This document shows positions 24,713 through 32,224 of a DNA stretch of 64,000 bases, piece after piece; the stretch's first letter is position 1; each line of letters opens with the position of its first letter. The DNA is taken from the NCBI GenBank assembly GCA_036502625.1, contig DASXYG010000017.1:1-64000 (forward strand), in the 5' to 3' direction. Made by a program: the position numbers and the translations under genes. Below the pieces are notes generated by a model. That model saw only the letters and a list, made by a program, of their open reading frames with translations. It ran no database searches and was not told where the DNA came from. This DNA comes from DASXYG01 sp036502625 (GTDB lineage: Bacteria > Actinomycetota > Actinomycetes > Streptosporangiales > Streptosporangiaceae).

Positions 24713-25835
24713 GGAGCTGCGCAACTGGGGCCCGGCGGTCCTGGCGTGGATCCTGTTCCTGACCTGCCCGCGCGGCGACGGCGTGCGCCGCCAGGTGCGC
24801 TGGGTGCTGGCCGGGCTCGCCTGGACGCTGACCGCGCAGATCGCGTTCGTCTACGCGGAGATCGGCCGGATCGCCGGGATGCCGCACGCCGCGCGGCTGA
24901 TCAGCCACGCGGGAATGGTGTTCACCGTGTGGGCGGCGCAGGAGTTCATGGTCCGCCTGGGCGGGCGGGCGCGCGGGCGGCGCTGGCAGGCGTGGTGGGC
25001 GGTGGGCGCGTTCGTGGCGATGTGCCTGCTGTTCGCCACGCTGCGCAACCTGCTGCCGCAGTCGCCGCGGGTCATGGAGTACGTCCTGGCGTACTGCGCC
25101 GCGCAGCTTCCCGCGCTGGTCACGATCATCGGGCTGGGCGCGCGCTACGCCCGGGAGGCCGAGGGCCCGGTCATCCGCGCGAGCATGTGGCTGGTGGCCG
25201 GGGGCGCCGCGCTGGGGGTGCTCTACGTGATGTGCAAGGCGACCCTGGCGATGTCGACGCGGATGTCCTTCGATTTCTCGGCCGGCCGCGACTACGTCCT
25301 GAGCAGGGCGCTGCCGACCAGCGCCTACGTGCTGGTGCTGCTCGCCGCCGCGCTGCCCGCCGGGGCCGGCTGGCTGCGCCGCTACCGGCGGTACTACCGG
25401 CTCGGCCCGCTGTGGCGCGCGCTCTACGCGGCCGACCCGTCGATCGCGCTCGACCCGCCCGCGCTGCCGGACGCCCTGATGCTCGGCAACCTCCGCCTCC
25501 GGCTGTACCGCAGGGTGATCGAGATCCGCGACGGGCTGCTCATGCTCCAGCCGTACCGCTGCCCGGCGGCCTCGGCGGGGGCCCGTGCCCGCGCCACTGC
25601 CCGCGGCCTGACCGGCCGCGCCCTGGAGGCGGCCACCGAGGCCGCCGTGGTCGCGGCGGCGCTCGCCGCGCGCACCACGGGCACACCGCCGCGCACCCCG
25701 TCCGCCGCGGTCATCGGCGGCGCCGACCTCGCCGGCGACACCGAGTTCCTCAGCCAGGTCTCCATCGCCTACCGCGACCTCCCCCGCCCCGAACCCCGAC
25801 CGCACGCCACCCACACGGGCGCGACGCAGCCCTAG
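24705..25835 (+). CDS. MAB_1171c-family (DUF6545) polytopic membrane protein
   Basis: 376 aa. Seven or so hydrophobic helices fill the first 230 residues, followed by a cytosolic helical domain (WRALYAADPSIALD, LRLRLYRRVIEIRDGLLML) typical of DUF6545 proteins annotated as putative transporters. No transport substrate is known for the family. The ATG at 24705 is chosen over GTG 24696 by spacing from GGTG; the frame overlaps the upstream gene. The TAG overlaps the stop of mftE in a shared CTAG, so it converges with the mycofactocin operon. Confidence 0.8.
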   Translation: MAEELRNWGPAVLAWILFLTCPRGDGVRRQVRWVLAGLAWTLTAQIAFVYAEIGRIAGMPHAARLISHAGMVFTVWAAQEFMVRLGGRARGRRWQAWWAVGAFVAMCLLFATLRNLLPQSPRVMEYVLAYCAAQLPALVTIIGLGARYAREAEGPVIRASMWLVAGGAALGVLYVMCKATLAMSTRMSFDFSAGRDYVLSRALPTSAYVLVLLAAALPAGAGWLRRYRRYYRLGPLWRALYAADPSIALDPPALPDALMLGNLRLRLYRRVIEIRDGLLMLQPYRCPAASAGARARATARGLTGRALEAATEAAVVAAALAARTTGTPPRTPSAAVIGGADLAGDTEFLSQVSIAYRDLPRPEPRPHATHTGATQP

Positions 25836-26512
25836 TCACTCACGACGGCCCGCTCAATGGCCCTCGTCAGGCGGGCGGTCAGCGCGGTGAGCAGGCGCTG
25901 CCCCTCCTCCGGCGTGGCGCCTGCCGGGTCGCCGAGGACGCCGTTCGGGGAGACGGCGCGGACGCCCTCCGCGCGCATGCGGGGCATCAGGTCCGCCGTG
26001 GACTCCGTGTTGCCCGACTCGGCCTCGTTCAGGCGCACCGTGTCGGGGGCGATGGCCAGCATCAGGGACGTCTCCGTACGGCCGGCGTGCGCGTCGCCGC
26101 CGGGCACCGCCGCGTGCCAGGCGTGCGCGCGGCGGCCCTCGTACGCCAGCAGGGACACCGCCGCCTCCACCGCGGGGCCGTTGCCGCCGTGCGCGTTGAC
26201 CAGCAGCAAGGCCGGCCAGTCGCGGGAGGCGTGGCGGCCGAGCTCGGTCAGGTACGCGGCGAGGGCGTCGGTGCCGACGGACAGCGTGCCGGGGAACCCA
26301 GCGTGCTCACCGCTGGCGCCGATCGGGACGCCGGGCGCGACCCCCACGCCGTCGCGGCCGGCGCACGCCCGGTCCGCGACCGCCGCGGCGACCCGCAGGT
26401 CGGTGTCCATCGGCAGGTGCGGACCGTGCTGTTCCAGCGACCCGAGCGGCACGACGAGCAGGCGCCGCGCCGCACGGTCCACGTCGGTCCACGTGGCGGA
26501 GGCGAGCTCCAC
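25832..26512 (-). CDS. mftE: Mycofactocin peptidase MftE (creatininase family)
   Basis: 226 aa. Creatininase-fold metal site: LGSLEQHGPHLPMDTD (about residues 22-37), ASGEHAGFPGT, LVNAHGGN and AHAGRTETS. MftE cuts the modified precursor to release the C-terminal Val-Tyr derived moiety that becomes the redox cofactor. The GTG lies four bases after the stop of mftC, so they are cotranscribed. In mycobacteria mftD lies between mftC and mftE; here it is missing. Confidence 0.95.
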   Translation of the reverse strand: MELASATWTDVDRAARRLLVVPLGSLEQHGPHLPMDTDLRVAAAVADRACAGRDGVGVAPGVPIGASGEHAGFPGTLSVGTDALAAYLTELGRHASRDWPALLLVNAHGGNGPAVEAAVSLLAYEGRRAHAWHAAVPGGDAHAGRTETSLMLAIAPDTVRLNEAESGNTESTADLMPRMRAEGVRAVSPNGVLGDPAGATPEEGQRLLTALTARLTRAIERAVVSD

Positions 26513-26516
26513 CCGG

Positions 26517-27689
26517 TCAGGCGCGGCGGCCGAGCGTGACGAACACCGGCTCGCGCTCGGTCGGCCGCCGCCCGGTCTTCGAGTGGCCGCTGCCCGGATG
26601 CGGCACCACGAGCGGTTCGAGCCGGGCGCCGGCGAGCTCGGCCAGCGCCGCCTCGCCGTGGCCGTGCACGCACTCCGGGTCGGGCCCGTCCAGCGGCAGC
26701 CCGGTGAAGAACTTGCTGGCCATGCAGCCGCCCTGGCAGGCGTCGTACGAACCGCACGACGCGCACGCGCCGGCGCTCTGCGGCTCGCGCAGCTCCGTGA
26801 ACAGCTCGGACGTCCGCCACACGGACGCGAACCCGCCGGCGTCGCGCACCGAGCCCGCGCGGAACTGCTCGTGCAACACGAACGGGCAGGCGTAGACGTC
26901 GCCCACCGGGTCGATCAGGCACACCACGCGCCCCGCGCCGCACAGGTTCAGGCCGGGCAGCGACTCGCCGAGCGCCGACAGGTGGAAGAACGAGTCGCCG
27001 GTCAGGGTGTCCGGGTGGTCGAGCAGCCAGTGGTACAGGTCGCGCTGCTGCGCCTGCGTCGGGTGCAGGTCGTCCCAGGTGTCGGCGCCGCGCCCGGACG
27101 GGCGCAGCCGGGTCAGCCGGAGCTGCGCGCCGTAGGAGTCGGCGAGCGCGCGGAACTCGTCGAGCTGGCCGGCGTTCTGCCGGGTCACCACCACGGAGAT
27201 CTTGAACGGGCCGAAGCCGGCGGCCGCCAGGTTGTCCATGGCGCGGCGCGCCGCGGAGTACGAACCGCCGCCGCGTACGGCGTCGTTGGTGCCGGCGTCG
27301 GTGCCGTCCAGGCTGATCTGCACGTCGACGTAGTCCATGCCGGCGATCCTGGCGGCGCGCTCGGGCGTGAGCATGGTGCCGTTGGTGGAGAACTTCACGC
27401 CGACGCCGCGCTCGACCGCGTAGCCGACGAGGTCGAAGAAGTCCGGGCGGATCATCGGCTCGCCGCCGCCGATGTTGACGTAGAAGACCTTCATGTCGTG
27501 CAGCTCGTCGACGACGGCGCGCGCCTCGGCGGGCGACAGCTCGCGCGGGTCGCGGCGTCCCGAGGAGCTGAGGCAGTGGACGCACGCGAGGTTGCAGGCG
27601 TACGTCAGTTCCCAGGTCAGGCAGATGGGCGCGTCGAGACCGTGGGAGAACCGCTCGGTCAGCGTCGGCGCCGGGGAATCAGCGGGCAC
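26517..27689 (-). CDS. mftC: Mycofactocin radical SAM maturase MftC
   Basis: 390 aa radical SAM/SPASM protein. CNLACVHC (C32, C36, C39) binds the SAM-cleaving 4Fe-4S cluster, and GGGEP follows. The SPASM domain cysteines are in the C-terminal third (ACPF, ACASCGSYDACQGGC). MftC oxidatively decarboxylates the terminal Tyr of MftA and cross-links it to Val. The GTG start (27687-27689) overlaps the end of mftB by 11 bp, consistent with MftB acting as its peptide-delivering partner. Confidence 0.96.
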   Translation of the reverse strand: MPADSPAPTLTERFSHGLDAPICLTWELTYACNLACVHCLSSSGRRDPRELSPAEARAVVDELHDMKVFYVNIGGGEPMIRPDFFDLVGYAVERGVGVKFSTNGTMLTPERAARIAGMDYVDVQISLDGTDAGTNDAVRGGGSYSAARRAMDNLAAAGFGPFKISVVVTRQNAGQLDEFRALADSYGAQLRLTRLRPSGRGADTWDDLHPTQAQQRDLYHWLLDHPDTLTGDSFFHLSALGESLPGLNLCGAGRVVCLIDPVGDVYACPFVLHEQFRAGSVRDAGGFASVWRTSELFTELREPQSAGACASCGSYDACQGGCMASKFFTGLPLDGPDPECVHGHGEAALAELAGARLEPLVVPHPGSGHSKTGRRPTEREPVFVTLGRRA

Positions 27690-27942
27690 GGATCACCTCG
27701 GAGTCCAGGAGCCCGGCGAGCGCCTTCTCGTACACCGGGCGCCGGTCGGGCCGCACGTGGGCGTCGATGGCCTCGGCGGCGCTGGGGAAGCCGCCCAGCG
27801 CCTCGACGAGGTCCACGAGCGGCGGCGCCTTCAGGAAGGTCAGCCGCCGGTTTCCGTAGTGGTAGGCCAGGCCGCCGAACGCCTCGCGGCGGATCGCCAC
27901 CTTGGGGTGCTTCTCGTACGCCTGGGCCGTGTCGAAGGGCAT
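27679..27942 (-). CDS. mftB: Mycofactocin precursor chaperone MftB (PqqD-like)
   Basis: 87 aa RiPP-recognition-element protein. The compact winged-helix pattern (PKVAIRREAFGGLAYHYGNRRLTFLKAPPL, split over beta strands and helix 1) is typical of MftB. It binds the MftA leader and presents it to MftC. The start lies eight bases after the stop of mftA and has no clear Shine-Dalgarno, which suggests coupling to mftA translation. Confidence 0.93.
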   Translation of the reverse strand: MPFDTAQAYEKHPKVAIRREAFGGLAYHYGNRRLTFLKAPPLVDLVEALGGFPSAAEAIDAHVRPDRRPVYEKALAGLLDSEVIRAR

Positions 27943-27950
27943 GGCGCGCG

Positions 27951-28055
27951 TTAGTAAACGCCGCACATGCCGTCGATGGAGACTTCCTCGATCAGCAGGT
28001 CCTCGCCCTCGTCGAGCTGGTCGTCGGCGACGGTCGCGGCGGTGTCGTCGGCCAT
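27951..28055 (-). CDS. mftA: Mycofactocin precursor peptide MftA
   Basis: 34 aa. Acidic leader (MADDTAATVADDQLDEGEDL) followed by the diagnostic C-terminus IDGMCGVY, whose final Val-Tyr is converted into premycofactocin. The ATG at 28053-28055 has AAGGGAG upstream. It is the first gene of mftA-B-C-E and is too short for routine gene finders. Confidence 0.97.
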   Translation of the reverse strand: MADDTAATVADDQLDEGEDLLIEEVSIDGMCGVY

Positions 28056-28267
28056 CCGTGCGCTCCCTTCGTACGGCGGGCCGGCGCGTCCGGCCTGCGG
28101 TCGGGCCCATCTTGACACGCAGTGCCATCATGAGGCCAGACCTGATCACGAACGGATCGGCGAGCCGGTACGGCCGGTTTTTTCCTCGTCGGCACGCGCT
28201 CGGGCGTGCGCTACGAGAGAATGCCCGCCAGCGCCCGCCGGCGCACCAGACCTTTCTTGCGAGCGAG
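28056..28267. promoter_or_regulatory. Divergent mftA/mftR promoter region with GC-rich palindrome
   Basis: This 212-bp region holds the promoters for both mycofactocin transcripts. GCACGC (28192-28197) and GCGTGC (28204-28209) form an inverted repeat 60-75 bp before mftR, a candidate MftR operator; MftR is known in mycobacteria as an acyl-CoA-responsive repressor. Confidence 0.4.
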
Positions 28268-28909
28268 ATGCCGACCATGACCGCCCCCCACTCCGTGCCC
28301 GCCGCCCCGCGGTGGCAGCGGCGCAAGCAGCGCACCCGCGCCGCCATCGAGGAGACCTCGCTGCGCCTGTTCGCCGACAAGGGCTTCGAGGAGACCACGG
28401 TCGACGACCTCGCCACCGCCGCCGGCATCGGGCGCCGCACGTTCTTCCGCTACTACCCGTCGAAGAACGACGTCGTGTTCGGCGACTACGACAGCCGTAC
28501 GAACGTGCTCCGCGCCGCGCTCGGCGCCGCCGGGCCCGAGGCCCACCCGGTGGAGATGGTGCGCCAGGCGCTGCGCGCCACCAACGCGTACGGCGCCGAC
28601 GAGTACGTCTCGCTGGCCATCCGCATCTGGCTGCTCACCACCGTCCGCTCCCTCCAGGCGCACGCCGCGTGGCGGTTCTCGGCCTGGGAGGACGTCATCA
28701 TCGAGCACGTCCTGGCCCGCGTCGGCGACCGCCACCGGCTGTACGCCTGCGGGCTGGCGAAGACGTCCATCGCGGCCATGTGGGCGGCGTACACCGTGTG
28801 GCTCGACGACGGCGCGGGGCCGAACCTCACCGCGCTCATCGACGAGGCGTTCGACCGCCTCCGCACCGGGTTCGCCGAGCTCCCGGGCGAGGGGCAGTCA
28901 CGCGCATGA
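28268..28909 (+). CDS. mftR: Mycofactocin TetR-family regulator MftR
   Basis: 213 aa. TetR HTH at about residues 17-63 (EETSLRLFADKGFEETTVDDLATAAGIGRRTFFRYYPSKNDVVF broken over helices 1-4), with a ligand domain rich in aromatic residues (IWLLTTVRSLQAHAAW). FFRYYPSKNDVVFGD closely matches mycobacterial MftR. Two ATGs compete (28268, 28277). The stop overlaps the ATG of mftF as ATGA, and the gene is divergent from mftA. Confidence 0.92.
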   Translation: MPTMTAPHSVPAAPRWQRRKQRTRAAIEETSLRLFADKGFEETTVDDLATAAGIGRRTFFRYYPSKNDVVFGDYDSRTNVLRAALGAAGPEAHPVEMVRQALRATNAYGADEYVSLAIRIWLLTTVRSLQAHAAWRFSAWEDVIIEHVLARVGDRHRLYACGLAKTSIAAMWAAYTVWLDDGAGPNLTALIDEAFDRLRTGFAELPGEGQSRA

Positions 28910-30507
28910 CCGGGGCGCTCGACCCGGCGGAGATCCCCGCCCCCACCGGCCTGCGCCTGGCCGCCGACCCCGGCCTCCAGTGGCTCGCCGGCGACCGCGT
29001 CCTGCTCGGCGGCGCCCCCCTGCGCCTCGTACGCCTGAGGCCCGGCGGCGCCCGCCGCGCCCGCGCCTGGGCGGCGGGCGAACCCCTCGGCCCGGGCCGC
29101 GCGGAGCGCATGCTCGCCCGCCGCCTCCTCGACGCCGGCCTGTTCCACCCTCGCCCCTCCGACGGGCCGCCTGGAGGCCCGCCCGGTCCGGTGGCCGGGC
29201 AGGTGACGATCGTGGTGCCCGTGCATGACCGGCCGGAGGCGTTGCGGCGGTGCCTGGCCGCCTTGCGGGGGACGGCGCCGCACAGCCCGGTGATCGTGGT
29301 CGACGACGGGTCCGCCGACCGGCTCGCGGCCGTGCGTGCCGCCGCCGGCGTCGCGGCGCGCTACGTACGCCGTGACCGCCGCGGCGGCCCGGCCGCGGCG
29401 CGCAACACCGGGCTCGCGGCCGCCACCACCCCGTACATCGCGTTCGTCGACTCCGACTGCGTGCCGGTCGGCGACTGGCTGCGCCGCCTGCTCGCGCACT
29501 TCACCGACCCGGCGGTGGCCGCGGCGGCGCCGCGCATCGTGGGGCACGAGGCCGCGGGCCGGCGCGGCGTGCTCGCGCGGTACGAGGAGACCGGGTCCTC
29601 GCTGGACATGGGGCCGCGCGAGTCGCTCGTGCGGCCGGCCGCGCGCGTCCCGTACGTCCCGAGCGCCACCGTCGTGGTGCGCCGCGCCGCGCTGGCCGAT
29701 GCCACGCGCGTGGCCAGGCCGCGCGCGGTGGGCGCGGCGTTCGACGAGGTCATGCCGGTCGGCGAGGACGTCGACCTGATCTGGCGGTTCACCGCGTCCG
29801 GCTGGCGGGTCCGCTACGACCCGGCGGCGACGGTCGCCCACGAGCACCGCACCCGCCCGTACGCCTGGTTCACCCGCCGCGCCGACTACGGCATGTCCGC
29901 TGCGCCCCTCGCGCTGCGCCACCCGCACGTGCTCCCCGCGGTCTCCATGTCCGGCTGGTCGGCCGCGGCCTGGGCGCTCGCCGCCGCCGGCCGCCCCCTG
30001 GCCGCGCTGGCCCTGACGGCCGCGGTCACCACCCGCCTCGCCGACCGCCTCGCCCCCACCCTCGCCGCCGCCGACCCCCGCTCCGAGCCCGACGCCCGCG
30101 TGCCGTCGGCCGCCGCGGGCGCGTACGGGGCGTTCCCCCTGGCCGTGCGGCTGGTCGGGATGGGGACGCTGGGGGCGGGGCGGCTACTGGGCAGCGCCGT
30201 TACCCGGACCTGGTGGCCGGTCGCGGTGCCCGCGGCCCTCGCCGTGCGGCGGCTGCGGGTGCCGGTGGCCGCGGCGATCGTCGGCCCGGCCACCGCTGAC
30301 TGGGTCGGCGACTGGCGCGCCCGGCGGCGTACGGGCACCCGGCCGCCGCTCGACCCGGTGCGCTACGTCGCCGTCCGGATCTGCGACGACGTGGCGTACA
30401 GCATCGGCGTCTGGCGCGGCTGCCTCCGCCACCGCACGGTGCGCCCGCTGCTCCCCCGCCTGTGGTGGCGGCAGGCCGCAGGCGACGTCGGCGGCCCCGC
30501 GGCGTAG
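28906..30507 (+). CDS. mftF: Mycofactocin glycosyltransferase MftF (GT2 family)
   Basis: 533 aa. After an 85-residue N-terminal domain comes a GT-A fold: TIVVPVHDRPEALRRCLAAL, VVDDGSADR (nucleotide site), ARNTGLAAA and the DxD-like FVDSDCVPV, then the acceptor motif EDVDLIWRF. The C-terminal third contains several hydrophobic segments. MftF adds glucose units to the mycofactocin aglycone. It is coupled to mftR by a 4-bp overlap, whereas in mycobacteria it follows mftE. Confidence 0.93.
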   Translation: MTGALDPAEIPAPTGLRLAADPGLQWLAGDRVLLGGAPLRLVRLRPGGARRARAWAAGEPLGPGRAERMLARRLLDAGLFHPRPSDGPPGGPPGPVAGQVTIVVPVHDRPEALRRCLAALRGTAPHSPVIVVDDGSADRLAAVRAAAGVAARYVRRDRRGGPAAARNTGLAAATTPYIAFVDSDCVPVGDWLRRLLAHFTDPAVAAAAPRIVGHEAAGRRGVLARYEETGSSLDMGPRESLVRPAARVPYVPSATVVVRRAALADATRVARPRAVGAAFDEVMPVGEDVDLIWRFTASGWRVRYDPAATVAHEHRTRPYAWFTRRADYGMSAAPLALRHPHVLPAVSMSGWSAAAWALAAAGRPLAALALTAAVTTRLADRLAPTLAAADPRSEPDARVPSAAAGAYGAFPLAVRLVGMGTLGAGRLLGSAVTRTWWPVAVPAALAVRRLRVPVAAAIVGPATADWVGDWRARRRTGTRPPLDPVRYVAVRICDDVAYSIGVWRGCLRHRTVRPLLPRLWWRQAAGDVGGPAA

Positions 30508-30521
30508 ACGCCCGGTTCGTA

Positions 30522-30540
30522 CTGAACCGGTAAAGTACGA
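30522..30540. promoter_or_regulatory. Perfect inverted repeat CCGGTTC-N5-GAACCGG
   Basis: Seven-bp arms at 30522-30528 and 30534-30540 lie 15 bp after the mftF stop and 40 bp before the next gene. With no T-run it is more likely an operator than a terminator. Confidence 0.5.
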
Positions 30541-30579
30541 CGGCGGCTGGTCTCCCCGCGGACACCTTGGGCTAAGGGC

Positions 30580-32217
30580 GTGGCCACCTGGGCGTGGTCG
30601 GGTCGGGACGTGCTCTCTCACGAACGCGTCGGGTCCGCGGGCCGCGCATCCCCTGAGCCGCGGGACGGCCGCCGGCGGCCGTCGCGGCGCGCCCTGGACA
30701 TCGCGATACCGCTGGTGCTCGGCGGCTGCTGGCTGATCGTCATCGTGACCCACCTGCCGCTGCCGTACCCCTCGGACCAGCTCAACTACCTGAACGCCGC
30801 CAACGCGTTCCCGCACGCGTTCCCGCACCCCGACGCGCTGCACCAGGTGACCAGGTTCGGGCTCGTGATCCCGGTGCGGCTGGCGACGTACGCGTTCGGC
30901 ACCACCGAGGCGGCGTACCACGTCGTGCCGATCCTGGGCACCGGCGCGGTGCTCGCCGGCACGTACGCGCTCGGCACGCTGCTGTTCTCCCGGGTCGTGG
31001 GCGCGGCGGCCGCCGCCGTGGTGATCACCGCGGCGCCGCTGTTCCAGGACTCCGCCGCGCTGCTGCCCGACGTGACCGCAACCGGGCTGTTCACCGTCGC
31101 GGTGGCCCTCGCCGTCGCCGTGCGCAAGGGGCGGCTCAGCGACCGGCCGTGGGCGCTGATCCTGATCGGCCTCCTGATGGCCTGGTCGTACACGGTGCGG
31201 GAGTTCATCGTCTTCGCGTGGCCGCTGGTCCCGATCCTGCTCTGGCGGCGGGTGCGGCTGCGCGGGCTGGTCTGGATGGTCGCGCCGATGCTCCTCGTCG
31301 GCGTCGGCGAGCTCCTGCTGTGCTGGGGCCTGTACGGCAGCCCGCTGGCGCGGGTGCACGCCGTGCTCACGCAGAAGCCCAACCCGAACATCGGGTACGC
31401 CGGGCGCTCGCGCCTGGCCTACCTGGTGCAACTGCCGCTCGCGGTGAAGAAGCAGGTCGGCGTCTGGCTCGCGGTGCTGCTGTGCGCCATTCCGCTGGGC
31501 GCGCTCGCCTGGCCGCGGCGCATGGCCGTGCCGGTGCTGTGGTGCGCGCTCATCTGGGTGCCGCTGACGATCGAGGGCGGGCTGCTGCACCCGGGCGACC
31601 CGTCGCTGCGCCTGGAGCTGGTGCGGTACTGGTTCCCGCTGTTCCCGGCGCTGGCGATCGGCGGCGTGGCGGCGCTGTGGATGGCCGCGACCTGGCTGGC
31701 CGCCCGGTTCCGTACGAACCGGCTCGTCCGCGCGCTGCCCGCCGTCGTGGTGGTCGTCATCGCGGCGGGCGCGGTGGTGTCGTCCGTCGGGCACTCCTGG
31801 CGTGATCCGCTGCTCACCGCGTCGGTGAACGGCCGCGCGCAGCTCGGCGCGTTCCGCACCTGGATGCACGTCCACGACGCGGCGCCGCGTACGAGGACCG
31901 TGTGGACGGACTCGCGTTCGGACTCCGTCGCGGAGATGTACCGGCGCGGCCCGTTCGGCGGCATCGCCTGGCACGCCGCGCTGCGGCCGCTGGAGAAATC
32001 GGGCCCGCGGCCGATCCCGGGCGACCTGGTCCTCTTCTTCGACGCGGGCGTGGGCGACGCCGGGCCGTTGTCGGACGCGCGGGCCTGTACGGTCTGCCGG
32101 CGCGCCGCGCGCGAGGCCTGGGGCACGCCGCCGCGCCCGGCGCCGACGTGGCGGCCGGCGTTCGCCACCGCCGACGGCGTGGTCCGCGTCTACCGGGTGG
32201 GCCCGGCGGCGCGCTGA
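30580..32217 (+). CDS. GT-C-like (GT39/ArnT-type) integral membrane protein
   Basis: 545 aa. A basic N-terminal tail precedes the first helix (IAIPLVLGGCWLIVIVTHLPL), then a conserved-looking luminal loop PYPSDQLNYLNAANAFPH with an acidic residue. Ten or more further helices and an extracytoplasmic C-terminal domain of about 150 residues follow. This is the plan of GT-C glycosyltransferases that use polyprenyl-phosphate sugars. Donor and acceptor are unknown. GTG 30580 has AAGGG too close, so GTG 30610 is an alternative. It follows mftF in the same direction, but the 72-bp gap contains a palindrome suggesting separate control. Confidence 0.7.
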   Translation: MATWAWSGRDVLSHERVGSAGRASPEPRDGRRRPSRRALDIAIPLVLGGCWLIVIVTHLPLPYPSDQLNYLNAANAFPHAFPHPDALHQVTRFGLVIPVRLATYAFGTTEAAYHVVPILGTGAVLAGTYALGTLLFSRVVGAAAAAVVITAAPLFQDSAALLPDVTATGLFTVAVALAVAVRKGRLSDRPWALILIGLLMAWSYTVREFIVFAWPLVPILLWRRVRLRGLVWMVAPMLLVGVGELLLCWGLYGSPLARVHAVLTQKPNPNIGYAGRSRLAYLVQLPLAVKKQVGVWLAVLLCAIPLGALAWPRRMAVPVLWCALIWVPLTIEGGLLHPGDPSLRLELVRYWFPLFPALAIGGVAALWMAATWLAARFRTNRLVRALPAVVVVVIAAGAVVSSVGHSWRDPLLTASVNGRAQLGAFRTWMHVHDAAPRTRTVWTDSRSDSVAEMYRRGPFGGIAWHAALRPLEKSGPRPIPGDLVLFFDAGVGDAGPLSDARACTVCRRAAREAWGTPPRPAPTWRPAFATADGVVRVYRVGPAAR

Positions 32218-32224
32218 CGGCGGG

